A DNA stretch of 64,000 bases from Embleya scabrispora DSM 41855 (lineage in GTDB: Bacteria; Actinomycetota; Actinomycetes; Streptomycetales; Streptomycetaceae), in NCBI RefSeq assembly GCF_000372745.1, contig NZ_KB889664.1, forward strand, positions 195,665 through 259,664, in the 5' to 3' direction. The notes under the pieces are model-generated. The model made no database searches. It saw only the letters and a program-made list of their open reading frames with translations, and was not told where the DNA came from. Made by a program: the position numbers and the translations under genes. This document shows, piece by piece, positions 35,235-44,327 of the stretch (position 1 is the first letter of the stretch; every line of letters begins with the position of its first letter).

Positions 35235-35639
35235 TCACGGGAAGGCGAGCGGGATGAACAGGTGTGCGGTGTCGGTGACTTCGAGCAGGCGGCCGAGTCT
35301 GTCGCCGGGCGCGAGACCGAAGCGCGTCCCGGTTTCCTGGGCTCTGGCCCGCGCGTACAGCAGGGCGTGAAGACCCGTACTGTCGCAGAACGTGAGGGTG
35401 CGCATGTCCACATCCACCCGGTGCGCCCCGGTGTCCAGCGCGATGTCGAGGGCGCGGCGCAGGTGTGGTCCGGTGTCGATGTCGAGTTCACCGCCGATCC
35501 GCAGCAGGACCCGGTCGCCGGCGACGCTCACCCGAATGCGCAGGTGCTTCGGCGCGGTTTCGGGGCGGTCGGTTCGGCGGGTCCTGGGGCGACCCGGGGG
35601 GTGGGACGGGTGGCGGGTGGCGGGGCGTCGTGGGGCCAT
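35235..35639 (-). CDS. STAS-domain anti-anti-sigma factor
   Basis: A 134-residue protein: a basic Arg/Pro-rich leader (about 40 residues) and a STAS domain with GGELDIDTGP and the phosphorylation loop FCDSTGLHALL. The Ser in CDST is the residue phosphorylated by anti-sigma kinases in SpoIIAA-type proteins. It should bind an anti-sigma factor and free a stress sigma factor; neither partner is adjacent. ATG 35639 is preceded by GGAGGGAAG. Confidence 0.88.
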   Translation of the reverse strand: MAPRRPATRHPSHPPGRPRTRRTDRPETAPKHLRIRVSVAGDRVLLRIGGELDIDTGPHLRRALDIALDTGAHRVDVDMRTLTFCDSTGLHALLYARARAQETGTRFGLAPGDRLGRLLEVTDTAHLFIPLAFP

Positions 35640-35830
35640 GACGGGCTTCCCTCCCTCGCGTATCGGGCGGGGACCTCGATCGTTCGGCGGCGGCATCGGA
35701 TGTCTCATGGTCGAGTCGCTCTGGCCTTCGTGGTCTCCAGCATCGGTTGTCGCCGAACATACGTCAAGAAATTCATGAACTGCAATTCGTGTGTCGAGTT
35801 GCCGGAATGATCGAGCCTATGATGGTCGGC

Positions 35831-36214
35831 ATGAGCGATGCGGAGCAGTCCCGGCCGTCATGGACGTTCTTCACCAATCACGCCCGTGTGCTCTCGGTGA
35901 TCGCCCGTGATCCGGAAGTGCGGGTGCGTGACATCGCCGCGGCGTGTCTACTGACCGAGCGCGCGGTTCAGGCCATCCTGGTGGACTTGGAGGACGGCGG
36001 GTATCTGACCCGTCAGCGCAGCGGACGGCGCAACATCTACCGGGTCGTGCCCGGAACCGAGGTTCGACATCCGGCCGATCGTGGCCGGGCCGTCGCCGAC
36101 GCCCTCGACCTGCCCGAACAGGAGCTGTCGAGCGGGGCGGACGCGAACGCGGTTTCGGCCGACGCGGGTGAGCGGGAGTTCGGACGGCACGATCGCATGG
36201 ATTCCGGAGGTTGA
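35831..36214 (+). CDS. Winged-helix transcriptional regulator
   Basis: About 127 residues. The DNA-binding part reads SWTFFTNHARVLSVIARDPE, RDIAAACLLTERAVQAILVD and a wing with YLTRQRSGRRNIYRVVP. This is a common actinomycete MarR/ArsR-like group of unknown ligand. Several in-frame ATGs (35807, 35819, 35831) are close together and none has a strong ribosome site, so the start may be off by a few residues. It diverges from the STAS gene. Confidence 0.82.
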   Translation: MSDAEQSRPSWTFFTNHARVLSVIARDPEVRVRDIAAACLLTERAVQAILVDLEDGGYLTRQRSGRRNIYRVVPGTEVRHPADRGRAVADALDLPEQELSSGADANAVSADAGEREFGRHDRMDSGG

Positions 36215-36385
36215 GCAGCGCTCCTGCGCCTACGCCGTGCGGGTCTCGGAGGCGGGCCGACGCAGCGCGGTTCACCGCTCGGTGTCGGTCCGGGCCTTCC
36301 CCGCCCGTCCCGCATGTCTGCGCAGGCATCGGGTAGCGGCTCGGTGTTCGAGCGTCGGATCGCGCGAAAAACGAGGTGAGCGACC

Positions 36386-36709
36386 ATGCCGAGGGGATCG
36401 AGTCCCAAGCGGGAACGCCAGTACGAGCACATCAAGGAGAGCGCGAAGAAGCGCGGCGAAAACACCAAGCGTGCCGAGGAGATCGCGGCCCGCACGGTGA
36501 ACAAGGAGCGCGCCCGGTCCGGTGAGGCCCAGACCGCGAGCCGCACCTCGCTCCAGGACATGTCCTCCTCCCGACGCGGAGGCCAGCGCTCGCACAGCGG
36601 CGCGCAGGGGCCCACCTACGACCAGCTCTATGCCGACGCCAAACGTCGCGGCATCAAGGGCCGTTCGTCGATGAACAAGAAGCAACTGCAGCAGGCACTC
36701 GGCCACTGA
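36386..36709 (+). CDS. Small basic protein with Rho/SAP-like C-terminus
   Basis: A 107-residue highly charged protein: KRERQYEHIKESAKKRGE at the start, a Ser/Arg-rich middle, and GIKGRSSMNKKQLQQALG at the end, which resembles the short Rho N-terminal/SAP-type helix pair. Similar streptomycete proteins are often called plasmid-stabilisation proteins without direct proof. Nucleic-acid binding is plausible. GAGGTGA precedes ATG 36386. Confidence 0.78.
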   Translation: MPRGSSPKRERQYEHIKESAKKRGENTKRAEEIAARTVNKERARSGEAQTASRTSLQDMSSSRRGGQRSHSGAQGPTYDQLYADAKRRGIKGRSSMNKKQLQQALGH

Positions 36710-36733
36710 CGGTCACCGGTCGGACCGGGCGTT

Positions 36734-36765
36734 CGGAGTCGACGTCGCACCCGACGTCGACTCCG
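36734..36765. terminator. Bidirectional hairpin between convergent genes
   Basis: A perfect 14-base stem (CGGAGTCGACGTCG and complement) with a CACC loop sits between the small basic protein and the convergent decarboxylase, so it could end both transcripts. Confidence 0.75.
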
Positions 36766-36783
36766 TCGCCGGTCGGGGTGTGT

Positions 36784-39099
36784 TCAGCCGGGCGAGCCTC
36801 GGGTGCGGCCCGCGACCTCGATCAGGTAGGTGCCGTTTTCGTCGATGGTCACGCCGTGGGTCTCGCTGCCGAAGGCGGGGAAGCGTCGGTCGAAGGCTTC
36901 CAGCGCGCTCAGATAGCGCAGCAACGGGCCGTCGGCCGCGCCGATTTCCTCGCCCGGCATCAGGACCGGGATCCCTGGCGGGGTGACGCACACCATCGCC
37001 GCGGCGACGCGGTCGGCGGCGGCGCTGAGCGGGACGCGTTCGGTGTCGCCCCGCATGAGCCGGCGGAAGGACACCTGTGGCGCGGTGGCCGCGCGGGGCA
37101 GGGTGCGGAAGGCATCGTCGAGGAGCCCGACCAGGTCTACGTCCCGCAGGTGTTCGTGCATCGACGTGCACAGGTCGCGCAGCGTCAGGTCCCGGTAGCG
37201 ATGCGGATGCGCGGCCACGATCTCGGGCAACGCCTCTGCCAGAGGCGCGCCTTCGTCGTACCGAGCCTTGAAGTCGGTGAGCGCGTCGAGCAGCGTGCCC
37301 CATTTGCCCTTGGTGATGCCCAGGGAGAACAGGATCAGCGTGCTGTAGGCGTCGGTCTTCTCGACCATGACCCGCCGGGTCTCCAGGTACGCGGTCAGGA
37401 TTCGAGCGGGGATACCCCAGTCGGTCATCGTGCCGCGGGCCGTGGTGCCCGGGCAGGTGATGGTCACCTTCACCGGATCCAGCAGGCACCAGCCCTGGTC
37501 CAGGTCCGGGAAGCCGTGCCACGCGGCGCCGGGGGCGAGTTGCCAGCAGGAGGGGTCGGTGCGCAGCAGATCCGGTGGGGCGTCCGCGAACGGCACCGTC
37601 TCGCCGGTGGTCGGGTCGACCACCTCCTCGGGCTGCCACACCCCGAAGAACCATGCGGGGCGGTCGCCGGCGGCGGCGATCCTGCGGCCCAGGTGCACCA
37701 TCGCCCGGCGAAAGCGCACCGCCTCGGTCACCGCCTCGTCGATCAGACAGCGACCCTGCGGCCCGTCCATCATCGCGGTGGCCACGTCGAGCGAGGCGAT
37801 CATCGGGTAGAGCGGCGAGGTCGAACCGTGCATCATGTACGCCTCGTTGAACCGGTCGTGTGCCACCGGCGCCCGAGGCGTGTCCCGCACATGCACCATC
37901 GCGCTCAGCGAGAGCGCGGCCAGCAGCTTGTGCGTGGACTGGGTCGAGAACACCGTCGGCCGCTCCGGCCCGGGCAGCGTGTCCGGCCCCACCGCCATCG
38001 CGAAGCGATGCGCGTACAGCGGGTGAAAGCGCGCGTACGCGAACCACGCCTCGTCGAAGTGCACGCGCGCGACGCTCTCCCCGAGCGTGCCCGCCGCGCG
38101 CACCGCGTCGTAACACAGGCCGTCGTACGTCGAGTTGGTCAGCACGGAGTACACGGGCACGGGCGAGACCGCGTCCGCCGTCAGCGGGTGCTCCGCGATC
38201 CGCGCCCGCAGTGCCTCCGGGGCCAGGGCACTCGCCGGGACCGGGCCGGCGAGTCCGTATCCGTTGCGGGTGGGTACCAGATACACCGGCCGGGCCCCGG
38301 ACATCACCAGGCCGTGCAGGACCGACTTGTGGCAGTTGCGGTCGATCAACGCGATCTCGTCGAGCCCGATCGAGGCGTGCCCCACGAGGCGGTCGGCGGT
38401 CGAGTCGCCGCCGAGCATGAAGTAGGTGCGATCCGCGCCGAACACCCGCGCAGCGTTGCGCTCCGCCGCGCCGATCGGCCCGGTGTGCTCGAACAACGAA
38501 CCCAACTCGGCCACCGACACCGACAGATCGCTGCGAAAGAGCTGCTCCCCGAAGTACTCGTGGAACATGCTGCCGACCGGGGACTTCAGGAACGCCACCC
38601 CGCCCGCATGGGCCGGCGTGTGCCACGAGTACTCGAACGAGTCGTCGAACCGGCGCAACGCCGCGAAGAACGGCGGCAGCAGAGCGTCCAGATAGGTGCG
38701 TGCCGCGTGGGCGATCCGGCCCGCGATGAAGCCGGGGGTGTCCTCCGACAACCACACGTAGCCGACCACGGTCTCCGCGACGAACAATGGCAGATCCGCC
38801 GGATCGTGATGGCTGAGAACCAGAAACACGGGCAGGTCCCGAAAGCGCTCGCCCACCCCGCGCAACACGGCGGCCGCGTCCGAATCGCGGTCCTCGGCTT
38901 CGAGTTCCCAATCGACCACGGCCGCCACCACGCGCGGGTCGGACCGCAACACGCCCGCCGCGTCGCGTGCCCGGGTCACCCACCGCACGTCGAAGCCGTC
39001 GGCCTCCAGTGCCGTGCGGATTCGGCGCAGTTGTTCGGCCTCGACTCCCGCGCCGTCGGCCGCCTCGGATATCGCGAACACAACCGTTCCAGGAGACAT
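36784..39099 (-). CDS. Orn/Lys/Arg decarboxylase (PLP fold type I)
   Basis: A 771-residue decarboxylase of the long bacterial class: an N-terminal response-regulator-like wing (1-130), a PLP core with HFDEAWFAY (Asp349) and the Schiff-base lysine in STHKLLAALS (Lys391), and a large C-terminal domain. It would convert ornithine, lysine or arginine to a diamine and CO2, for acid resistance or polyamine supply. The usual GTSTxNK phosphate loop reads GGDSTADR. ATG 39099 has AAGGAG upstream. A MarR gene is divergent; no antiporter is next to it. Confidence 0.9.
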   Translation of the reverse strand: MSPGTVVFAISEAADGAGVEAEQLRRIRTALEADGFDVRWVTRARDAAGVLRSDPRVVAAVVDWELEAEDRDSDAAAVLRGVGERFRDLPVFLVLSHHDPADLPLFVAETVVGYVWLSEDTPGFIAGRIAHAARTYLDALLPPFFAALRRFDDSFEYSWHTPAHAGGVAFLKSPVGSMFHEYFGEQLFRSDLSVSVAELGSLFEHTGPIGAAERNAARVFGADRTYFMLGGDSTADRLVGHASIGLDEIALIDRNCHKSVLHGLVMSGARPVYLVPTRNGYGLAGPVPASALAPEALRARIAEHPLTADAVSPVPVYSVLTNSTYDGLCYDAVRAAGTLGESVARVHFDEAWFAYARFHPLYAHRFAMAVGPDTLPGPERPTVFSTQSTHKLLAALSLSAMVHVRDTPRAPVAHDRFNEAYMMHGSTSPLYPMIASLDVATAMMDGPQGRCLIDEAVTEAVRFRRAMVHLGRRIAAAGDRPAWFFGVWQPEEVVDPTTGETVPFADAPPDLLRTDPSCWQLAPGAAWHGFPDLDQGWCLLDPVKVTITCPGTTARGTMTDWGIPARILTAYLETRRVMVEKTDAYSTLILFSLGITKGKWGTLLDALTDFKARYDEGAPLAEALPEIVAAHPHRYRDLTLRDLCTSMHEHLRDVDLVGLLDDAFRTLPRAATAPQVSFRRLMRGDTERVPLSAAADRVAAAMVCVTPPGIPVLMPGEEIGAADGPLLRYLSALEAFDRRFPAFGSETHGVTIDENGTYLIEVAGRTRGSPG

Positions 39100-39230
39100 C
39101 CGTACTCCTTCCCGCCCCGGGACGACCCTCCGGTCGCCCTGCTTCACGATCCGATCCCCGATGGCCGAAGATGAGGGCTTTCACCGGTGACAACCCGAAT
39201 GGCCTAAACACGCGCACACGAGAGATTGCT

Positions 39231-39244
39231 TGCTTGTACAAGCA
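39231..39244. promoter_or_regulatory. 14-base perfect palindrome upstream of marR
   Basis: TGCTTGTACAAGCA is a perfect 14-base palindrome, 17 bases upstream of the MarR ATG and within the divergent gap with the decarboxylase. TTG-N-CAA type palindromes are typical MarR operators. Confidence 0.75.
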
Positions 39245-39261
39245 GTGTGTAGGTTGAGGTC

Positions 39262-39735
39262 ATGTCGGACTTCACACCGACCGGCGAGCCCGAGGCGGAG
39301 CCCGCCGGTGATGACGAGGACGACCGCTGGTGCATGGCGGTGCGTCTGTTGGGGCGGATCGAACAGCGGTTGGACAAGGCTCTGCGATTGGCCCATGGGT
39401 TGCAGCTCTCGGAGTATCGCGCGCTGTGCGCACTGAGCCGGGAGGACAGCGGGGGAAGCCTGCGCATGGGGGAGTTGGCGGAGCGCATCGGCCTGAAGGT
39501 CAGTTCGGTCACCCGACTCGTCGGGCGACTGGAGGCCCAGGGCATGGCCGAACGAACCTCCGTCGGCGGGGAGGACGGCCGAGGGGTGCGAGCCACCGTC
39601 AGTACGGCCGGACACCTGCGCTACGAGCAGGCGACGGCCACCTACCGCGCCGCGCTCGGCGCGGAGTTGCACGCCGCCCGCGAGAACGTTCACCTCGCCG
39701 AACTGGCCGCCTGGGTCCGCGGCACCCGACCCTGA
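39262..39735 (+). CDS. MarR-family transcriptional regulator
   Basis: A 157-residue regulator with an acidic N-terminal stretch, the helix-turn-helix LRMGELAERIGLKVSSVTRL and the wing region ERTSVGGEDGRGVRATV. AGGTTGAGG precedes ATG 39262. It should bind the palindrome at 39231-39244 and control itself and perhaps the divergent decarboxylase. Confidence 0.9.
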   Translation: MSDFTPTGEPEAEPAGDDEDDRWCMAVRLLGRIEQRLDKALRLAHGLQLSEYRALCALSREDSGGSLRMGELAERIGLKVSSVTRLVGRLEAQGMAERTSVGGEDGRGVRATVSTAGHLRYEQATATYRAALGAELHAARENVHLAELAAWVRGTRP

Positions 39736-39954
39736 CCCTGACCCTGGCGCGCCGCGCGCCGCGCGCCGGAGCGCGACGACACGACGGGCCCGCGCGGGAC
39801 GCGGATTCTGCACGCCGTCAAGGTCTGATCCCGCAGCGGCCCCGGTACGGCCACGGCCCGCGTCCCGATGTGATGCGAACAGACCCCGGGTGCCGGCCCG
39901 AACACCCCGCCGACAATCCCCAAGCCCGTACCGGGCAGATCGTGAGGACCGACC

Positions 39955-40515
39955 ATGACGGACACGACCGATCCGACCAGAAGGGGCGACCTGTTCGTCG
40001 GCGTCGCCGGCAACCGCCGCTTCGACGGCCCGACCACGGGGGACGAGCGAGCCGTCCTGGCCGACGTCCTGGCCGCCCAGCGCACGACGCTGGAACTCAA
40101 GTGCTCCGGGCTGGGCCCGGAGCTGGCCCGGCGATCCGTGGAACCCTCCACACTCTCGCTGCTCGGTATCGTGCGCCACCTCGCCGACGTGGAGCGCCGC
40201 TGGTTCCGGCAGGTTCTGGCCGGACAGGACGCACCGGCCCGCTTCTCCTCCCCCGCCGACCCCGACGGCGACTTCGACGGAGCGGTGCCCGACGCCGAGA
40301 CCGTCGAGCAGGCATGGGACGCCTGGCGCGCGGAGGTCGCCTTCGCCGAGCGCTTCACGATCGAGGCGCCCGACCTCGACGTGGCGGGCGAGGACGCGTG
40401 GCGCGGAACGGTGTCGCTGCGCTGGGTGCTGATCCACATGGTCGAGGAGTACGCGCGCCACAACGGCCACGCCGACCTGCTGCGCGAACGCATCGACGGA
40501 GCCGTCGGCCTGTGA
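39955..40515 (+). CDS. DinB-like (DUF664) metal-dependent protein
   Basis: A 186-residue four-helix-bundle protein of the DinB/mycothiol-transferase-like group. Conserved His residues appear in LLGIVRHLADVERRWF and IHMVEEYARHNGHADLLRE, the presumed metal triad. Related actinobacterial enzymes transfer mycothiol or bacillithiol to substrates. Substrate unknown. GTGAGGA precedes ATG 39955. Confidence 0.87.
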   Translation: MTDTTDPTRRGDLFVGVAGNRRFDGPTTGDERAVLADVLAAQRTTLELKCSGLGPELARRSVEPSTLSLLGIVRHLADVERRWFRQVLAGQDAPARFSSPADPDGDFDGAVPDAETVEQAWDAWRAEVAFAERFTIEAPDLDVAGEDAWRGTVSLRWVLIHMVEEYARHNGHADLLRERIDGAVGL

Positions 40516-40689
40516 CCCGCGTCCCGGGCCGCGGGGCGACGGACCGCCGGTGACGGCGCAGGACCGTGGGCCGGGACCGTGGGCGTGCGACGTCCGTCAC
40601 GTGTGCCGGCGTTCTGCGGAAGATCGTGACACAACTGATCTGACGGGTCGTCAGTTCGGTTGGCGGCCCCTGGATCCGGGAGCCGTCTC

Positions 40690-42150
40690 GTGGCAACCGC
40701 CGTACCTTCGTCCAGTCTTCGTTCCCGTCTGATCGTGCCGACCCTGGCCTTCGGCGGCACCCTCATGGCACTCATGCAGACGGTGATCGTGCCGCTGCTG
40801 CCCGCGCTGCCCGGCGATACCGGGTCGTCGCCGGGAACGGTGAGCTGGATGCTGACCGCGACGCTGTTGTCCGGTGCGGTGCTCAACCCGGTGCTGGGGC
40901 GCGCCGGCGACATGTACGGCAGGCGTCGCATCCTCGTCGGCGCGCTCGCGGTGATGACGGTGGGATCGGCCCTGTGCGCGATGACGTCCGACATCGGCGT
41001 CCTGATCGCCGCGCGCGCCTTGCAGGGTACGGCCGCCGCGGTCGTGCCGCTGGCCACCGGCATCCTGCGGGACGAGCTGCCGCCGCACCGGGTCGGCTCG
41101 GCGGTCGCGCTGATGAGTTCGACGGTGGGGATCGGGGCCGCGGCCGGGCTGCCGCTGGCGTCGGTCGTGGTGCAGCACGCCGATTGGCACGTGTTGTTCC
41201 GGGTGACGACCGGCCTGGGTGTGTTCGGCGTCGTGCTCTCGTGGTGGGTGGTGCCGCGGTCGTCGACGCGTACCCCGGGTCGTTTCGACGTCGTGGGTGC
41301 CCTGCTGCTCACCACCGGCCTGGTGGGCGTGCTGCTCGCGGTGTCCAAGGGCGGGGACTGGGGGTGGACGAGCCCGGTGGTGCCGGCGGTCGGCGCGGCC
41401 GGCGCGCTCGTGTCGGTGATCTGGGGTCGGCATCAGTTGCGGGTGCGCGAACCCCTCGTGGATCTGCGACTGGCGGCCCGCCGCACGGTCCTGCTGCCGC
41501 ACCTGGCGGCCCTGGTGACCGGGTTCGCCTTCTATGCCAACTGGCTCGCGACCGTGCAACTGGTGCAGGCGCCCGAGGAGACCGGATACGGCCTGGGCGC
41601 CTCCGCGTTGGTGGCGAGCCTGTGCCTGCTGCCCGGCGGGCTGACGATGGTGGTGATGTCGCCGGTGTCGGCACGGTTGTCCGCCGCGCGCGGCGCGCGC
41701 TCGACGCTTGTGGCGGGGGCGTCGGTGATCGCGGGGGCGTACGTGGTGCGGGTGTTCACCAGTGAGCAGATGTGGACGATCGCGGCCGGGGCGACGCTGT
41801 GTTCGGTGGGGACCGGGCTGGTGTATTCGGCGCTGCCGACTCTGGTGATCCAAGCCGTGCCGGCGGAACAGACGGCGGCGGCGACGGGCTTGAACGTGCT
41901 CATGCGCACGATCGGCCAGGCACTGTGCAGCACGGTGGTCACCGTCGTGTTGACGACCGTGACATCGACGCTGCCGACCGGTGCGGGGGGTGCCACGTAC
42001 GCCTCACTCGACGCCTACCGCCTCGTCTTCGCGCTCGCCGCCGCGGCGGCACTCGTCGCGGCGATCACCGCGGCGGCGATCCCACGTGCCGCCCCCGCCG
42101 CGGCCGAGACCCGCGACCCTCTCCGCCACGCCTCCCGAACGTCCTCCTGA
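40690..42150 (+). CDS. MFS drug-efflux transporter (DHA2, 14 segments)
   Basis: A 486-residue protein with about 14 membrane segments and the DHA2 landmarks GRAGDMYGRRR (motif A) and LVGALAVMTVGSALCA. Family members export drugs or dyes with protons. GTG 40690 has GGGAG eight bases upstream and replaces an earlier TTG. No dedicated regulator is adjacent. It is convergent with the GH3 gene. Confidence 0.9.
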   Translation: MATAVPSSSLRSRLIVPTLAFGGTLMALMQTVIVPLLPALPGDTGSSPGTVSWMLTATLLSGAVLNPVLGRAGDMYGRRRILVGALAVMTVGSALCAMTSDIGVLIAARALQGTAAAVVPLATGILRDELPPHRVGSAVALMSSTVGIGAAAGLPLASVVVQHADWHVLFRVTTGLGVFGVVLSWWVVPRSSTRTPGRFDVVGALLLTTGLVGVLLAVSKGGDWGWTSPVVPAVGAAGALVSVIWGRHQLRVREPLVDLRLAARRTVLLPHLAALVTGFAFYANWLATVQLVQAPEETGYGLGASALVASLCLLPGGLTMVVMSPVSARLSAARGARSTLVAGASVIAGAYVVRVFTSEQMWTIAAGATLCSVGTGLVYSALPTLVIQAVPAEQTAAATGLNVLMRTIGQALCSTVVTVVLTTVTSTLPTGAGGATYASLDAYRLVFALAAAAALVAAITAAAIPRAAPAAAETRDPLRHASRTSS

Positions 42151-42238
42151 CCCCCGGAGTGGGTGTTCGCACCCCACCCGGAAGCCGACGCCCGGGGACA
42201 CCGAGGCGGCCGCGCCCGGCACACCCGCGACGGTTCCG

Positions 42239-44023
42239 TTACCGGGGCGCGTGTGGGTGGCCGCAGCGAAACAGCGGTTCGCGGGTGTCGAAAGGCACGT
42301 CCTCGCGGGAGTCCTCGACGGCCCGCATGGACGAGGGCAGGTCGAAGGGCAGGGTTCCGGGGGTGGGGTTGTTGCCGAAGACGGCGTCCAGGACCAGGTC
42401 GTCGTCGGCGCCGAAGTCGGCCAGGAGGGTGGCGGCGCAGCCGGCGAGTTCGGTGAGGATCGCGGCACGGTCGAGGAAGACGTCGACGGCCGTGGGTACG
42501 GTCGCGCACAGCTTGCGCAGTCGCTCGACCTCGCCGGCGGGGAAGTCGAGGGATCCGGCGTGGAAGTGGCGTTCCAGGAGACCTTCGCGGGGTTCGTAGG
42601 GGGCGTCGATCCGGATCACGGCAAGGTCCGCGTCCTCGGGTCGTTCGACCACCGTGCCGTAGCGGGCGGCGACTTCGGGGTCGATGTTCTCCACGTACAG
42701 TCGGCACCGCGGCGGGGTCGCCGCGAAGGGTTCTCCGGTCAGGCGGACCAGGGAGCGCTGTTGTACGCGACGGCCGAGTCCGGTGCGCGTGGGGTGCCCC
42801 ACGACCTGTTCGGCGACCTCGGGGTCGACGTACGGGTCGTCGAACAGGCCGAGTCGGAACTTGTCGCGCAGGATGCGTCGTGCCGACGCGTCGATGCGGG
42901 TCTCCTCGACGGCGCCGGAGCGTACCGCGTCGACGATCAGGTCGGCCCGGGTCTCGCCGCCGAACTGGTCGACGCCGGCGTGCACCATCATCGCCGCCTG
43001 CTCGGCGAGGGAGAGGTGTTCGACGCCCCAGTTGCGTGGCGGCAGGGTCACGACGCCGGGGATCTCCATGCCGGTGAGCACGTTGAAGTCGCTGCACACC
43101 ACGCCGTCGAAGCCGTAGCGGTCGCGCAGCAGGCCGGTGAGGACGTCGCGGTTGAACGAGGAGCCGACCTCGGCGAGCGCGGTGCCCACGGGGATCGAGT
43201 AGCACGTCATGACCTGGGCGGTGCCGACCTCGAAAGCGGCCTCGAAGGGCCGCAGGTGGTATTCGAGGTTCCCACCGGGGTAGACGGTGCGGGTGCCGTA
43301 GGCGAAGTGCGGGTCCTCGCCGCCCTCTTGGGGGCCGCCGCCGGGGAAGTGCTTGGTCATGCAGGCGACGCTGTCCGTGCCCAGGCGCTCGCCCTGCATG
43401 CCCCGGATATAGGCGGCCAGGATGCGTGCGGCGCGGTCGGCGTCCTCGCCGAAGGTGCCGCTGGTGCGCGGTTTGCGGGGTTCGGTGGCCAGGTCGGCCA
43501 TCGGATGGATCGCGACGCGGACGCCGACGGCGCGCAGTTCGGCGGCCATGGCCGCGGCGTACGCCTCGACGAGTGCGGGGTCGTCGGTGGCGGCGAGACC
43601 GATCGGTTCGGGGCCGCGGCTGAAGGCGCCGCCGGTGAACGCGGTGGCCGGGTTCTCGGTGAAGCCGTGTCGGGGGTCGGAGGCGAGGGTGACCGGGATG
43701 CCGAGCCGGGTGGCGGCGGCCAGGTCCTGAACGTGGTTGTTCCACCGGGCCATCTCGACCGGTGAGGGCATGGCGGTCAGGCCGAAGGTGTTGATGCCGC
43801 GTTCGGTGATCAGTTCGGCGCCGGAGGGTACGCGGGCGCCGCCGCCGGGGATCATCCGGCCGCAGCACATCAGTCCGGCCTTCTCCTCCAGGGTCATCCG
43901 GCCCACCAGGTCGGTGACGCGTTCGTCGATCGGGAGCCGGGGGTCCTCGTAGGGCTCCATGGTCCCGTTGTGGTTGAGGTCGCGAAAGCGGGTGCCGTCG
44001 TGGTGGCGCAGTGTCCGGGGCAT
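42239..44023 (-). CDS. Glycoside hydrolase family 3 enzyme (beta-glucosidase-like)
   Basis: A 594-residue GH3 protein. It begins with an EF-hand-like loop (DLNHNGTMEPYED), then MTLEEKAGLM, SGTFGEDADRA, KHFPGGGP (224-231) and the nucleophile motif VVCSDFNVLTG (Asp312). A C-terminal alpha/beta domain follows. No signal peptide is visible, so it probably cleaves imported oligosaccharides or glycosides in the cytoplasm. No sugar transporter adjoins. A short inverted repeat (44091-44104) upstream may be its operator. Confidence 0.9.
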   Translation of the reverse strand: MPRTLRHHDGTRFRDLNHNGTMEPYEDPRLPIDERVTDLVGRMTLEEKAGLMCCGRMIPGGGARVPSGAELITERGINTFGLTAMPSPVEMARWNNHVQDLAAATRLGIPVTLASDPRHGFTENPATAFTGGAFSRGPEPIGLAATDDPALVEAYAAAMAAELRAVGVRVAIHPMADLATEPRKPRTSGTFGEDADRAARILAAYIRGMQGERLGTDSVACMTKHFPGGGPQEGGEDPHFAYGTRTVYPGGNLEYHLRPFEAAFEVGTAQVMTCYSIPVGTALAEVGSSFNRDVLTGLLRDRYGFDGVVCSDFNVLTGMEIPGVVTLPPRNWGVEHLSLAEQAAMMVHAGVDQFGGETRADLIVDAVRSGAVEETRIDASARRILRDKFRLGLFDDPYVDPEVAEQVVGHPTRTGLGRRVQQRSLVRLTGEPFAATPPRCRLYVENIDPEVAARYGTVVERPEDADLAVIRIDAPYEPREGLLERHFHAGSLDFPAGEVERLRKLCATVPTAVDVFLDRAAILTELAGCAATLLADFGADDDLVLDAVFGNNPTPGTLPFDLPSSMRAVEDSREDVPFDTREPLFRCGHPHAPR

Positions 44024-44090
44024 GGCGGATCAGTCCTCGTGGTGGATGAGCCGGACGGCGGATCCGGCGGTCGTGCATCGACCCAGAGAA

Positions 44091-44104
44091 GTGGCACAAC
44101 TGCC
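44091..44104. promoter_or_regulatory. Inverted repeat TGGCAcaacTGCCA
   Basis: Perfect 5-base arms around a 4-base spacer, about 68 bases upstream of the GH3 start and in the divergent gap with the secreted hydrolase. The rest of the 300-base gap shows nothing else I can name. Confidence 0.4.
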
Positions 44105-44327
44105 AGATGACAGTAGTGCAAAGTCTTGCGGTGGGGAAGATCGCGACCCGGGTGCGGACCGATGCGCGAGCATGCGGACCACTCGCGCCCGACCGGCCCG
44201 CCCCGCCGGTTCTACGCGTGCCCGACCCGGCTGCGCCCGGCGGTTGGCCGACTTCGCGTCGGTCACAGCTTGGTAACGTCCAGTCATCTCGGTGGTTATG
44301 CAATTTCACATGTCACATCATTCGTGC

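Noticed and set aside
42161-42174. GGGTG-TTCG-CACCC hairpin between the MFS and GH3 genes
   Set aside because: It has a UUCG loop but only five base pairs, so evidence for a terminator is weak.
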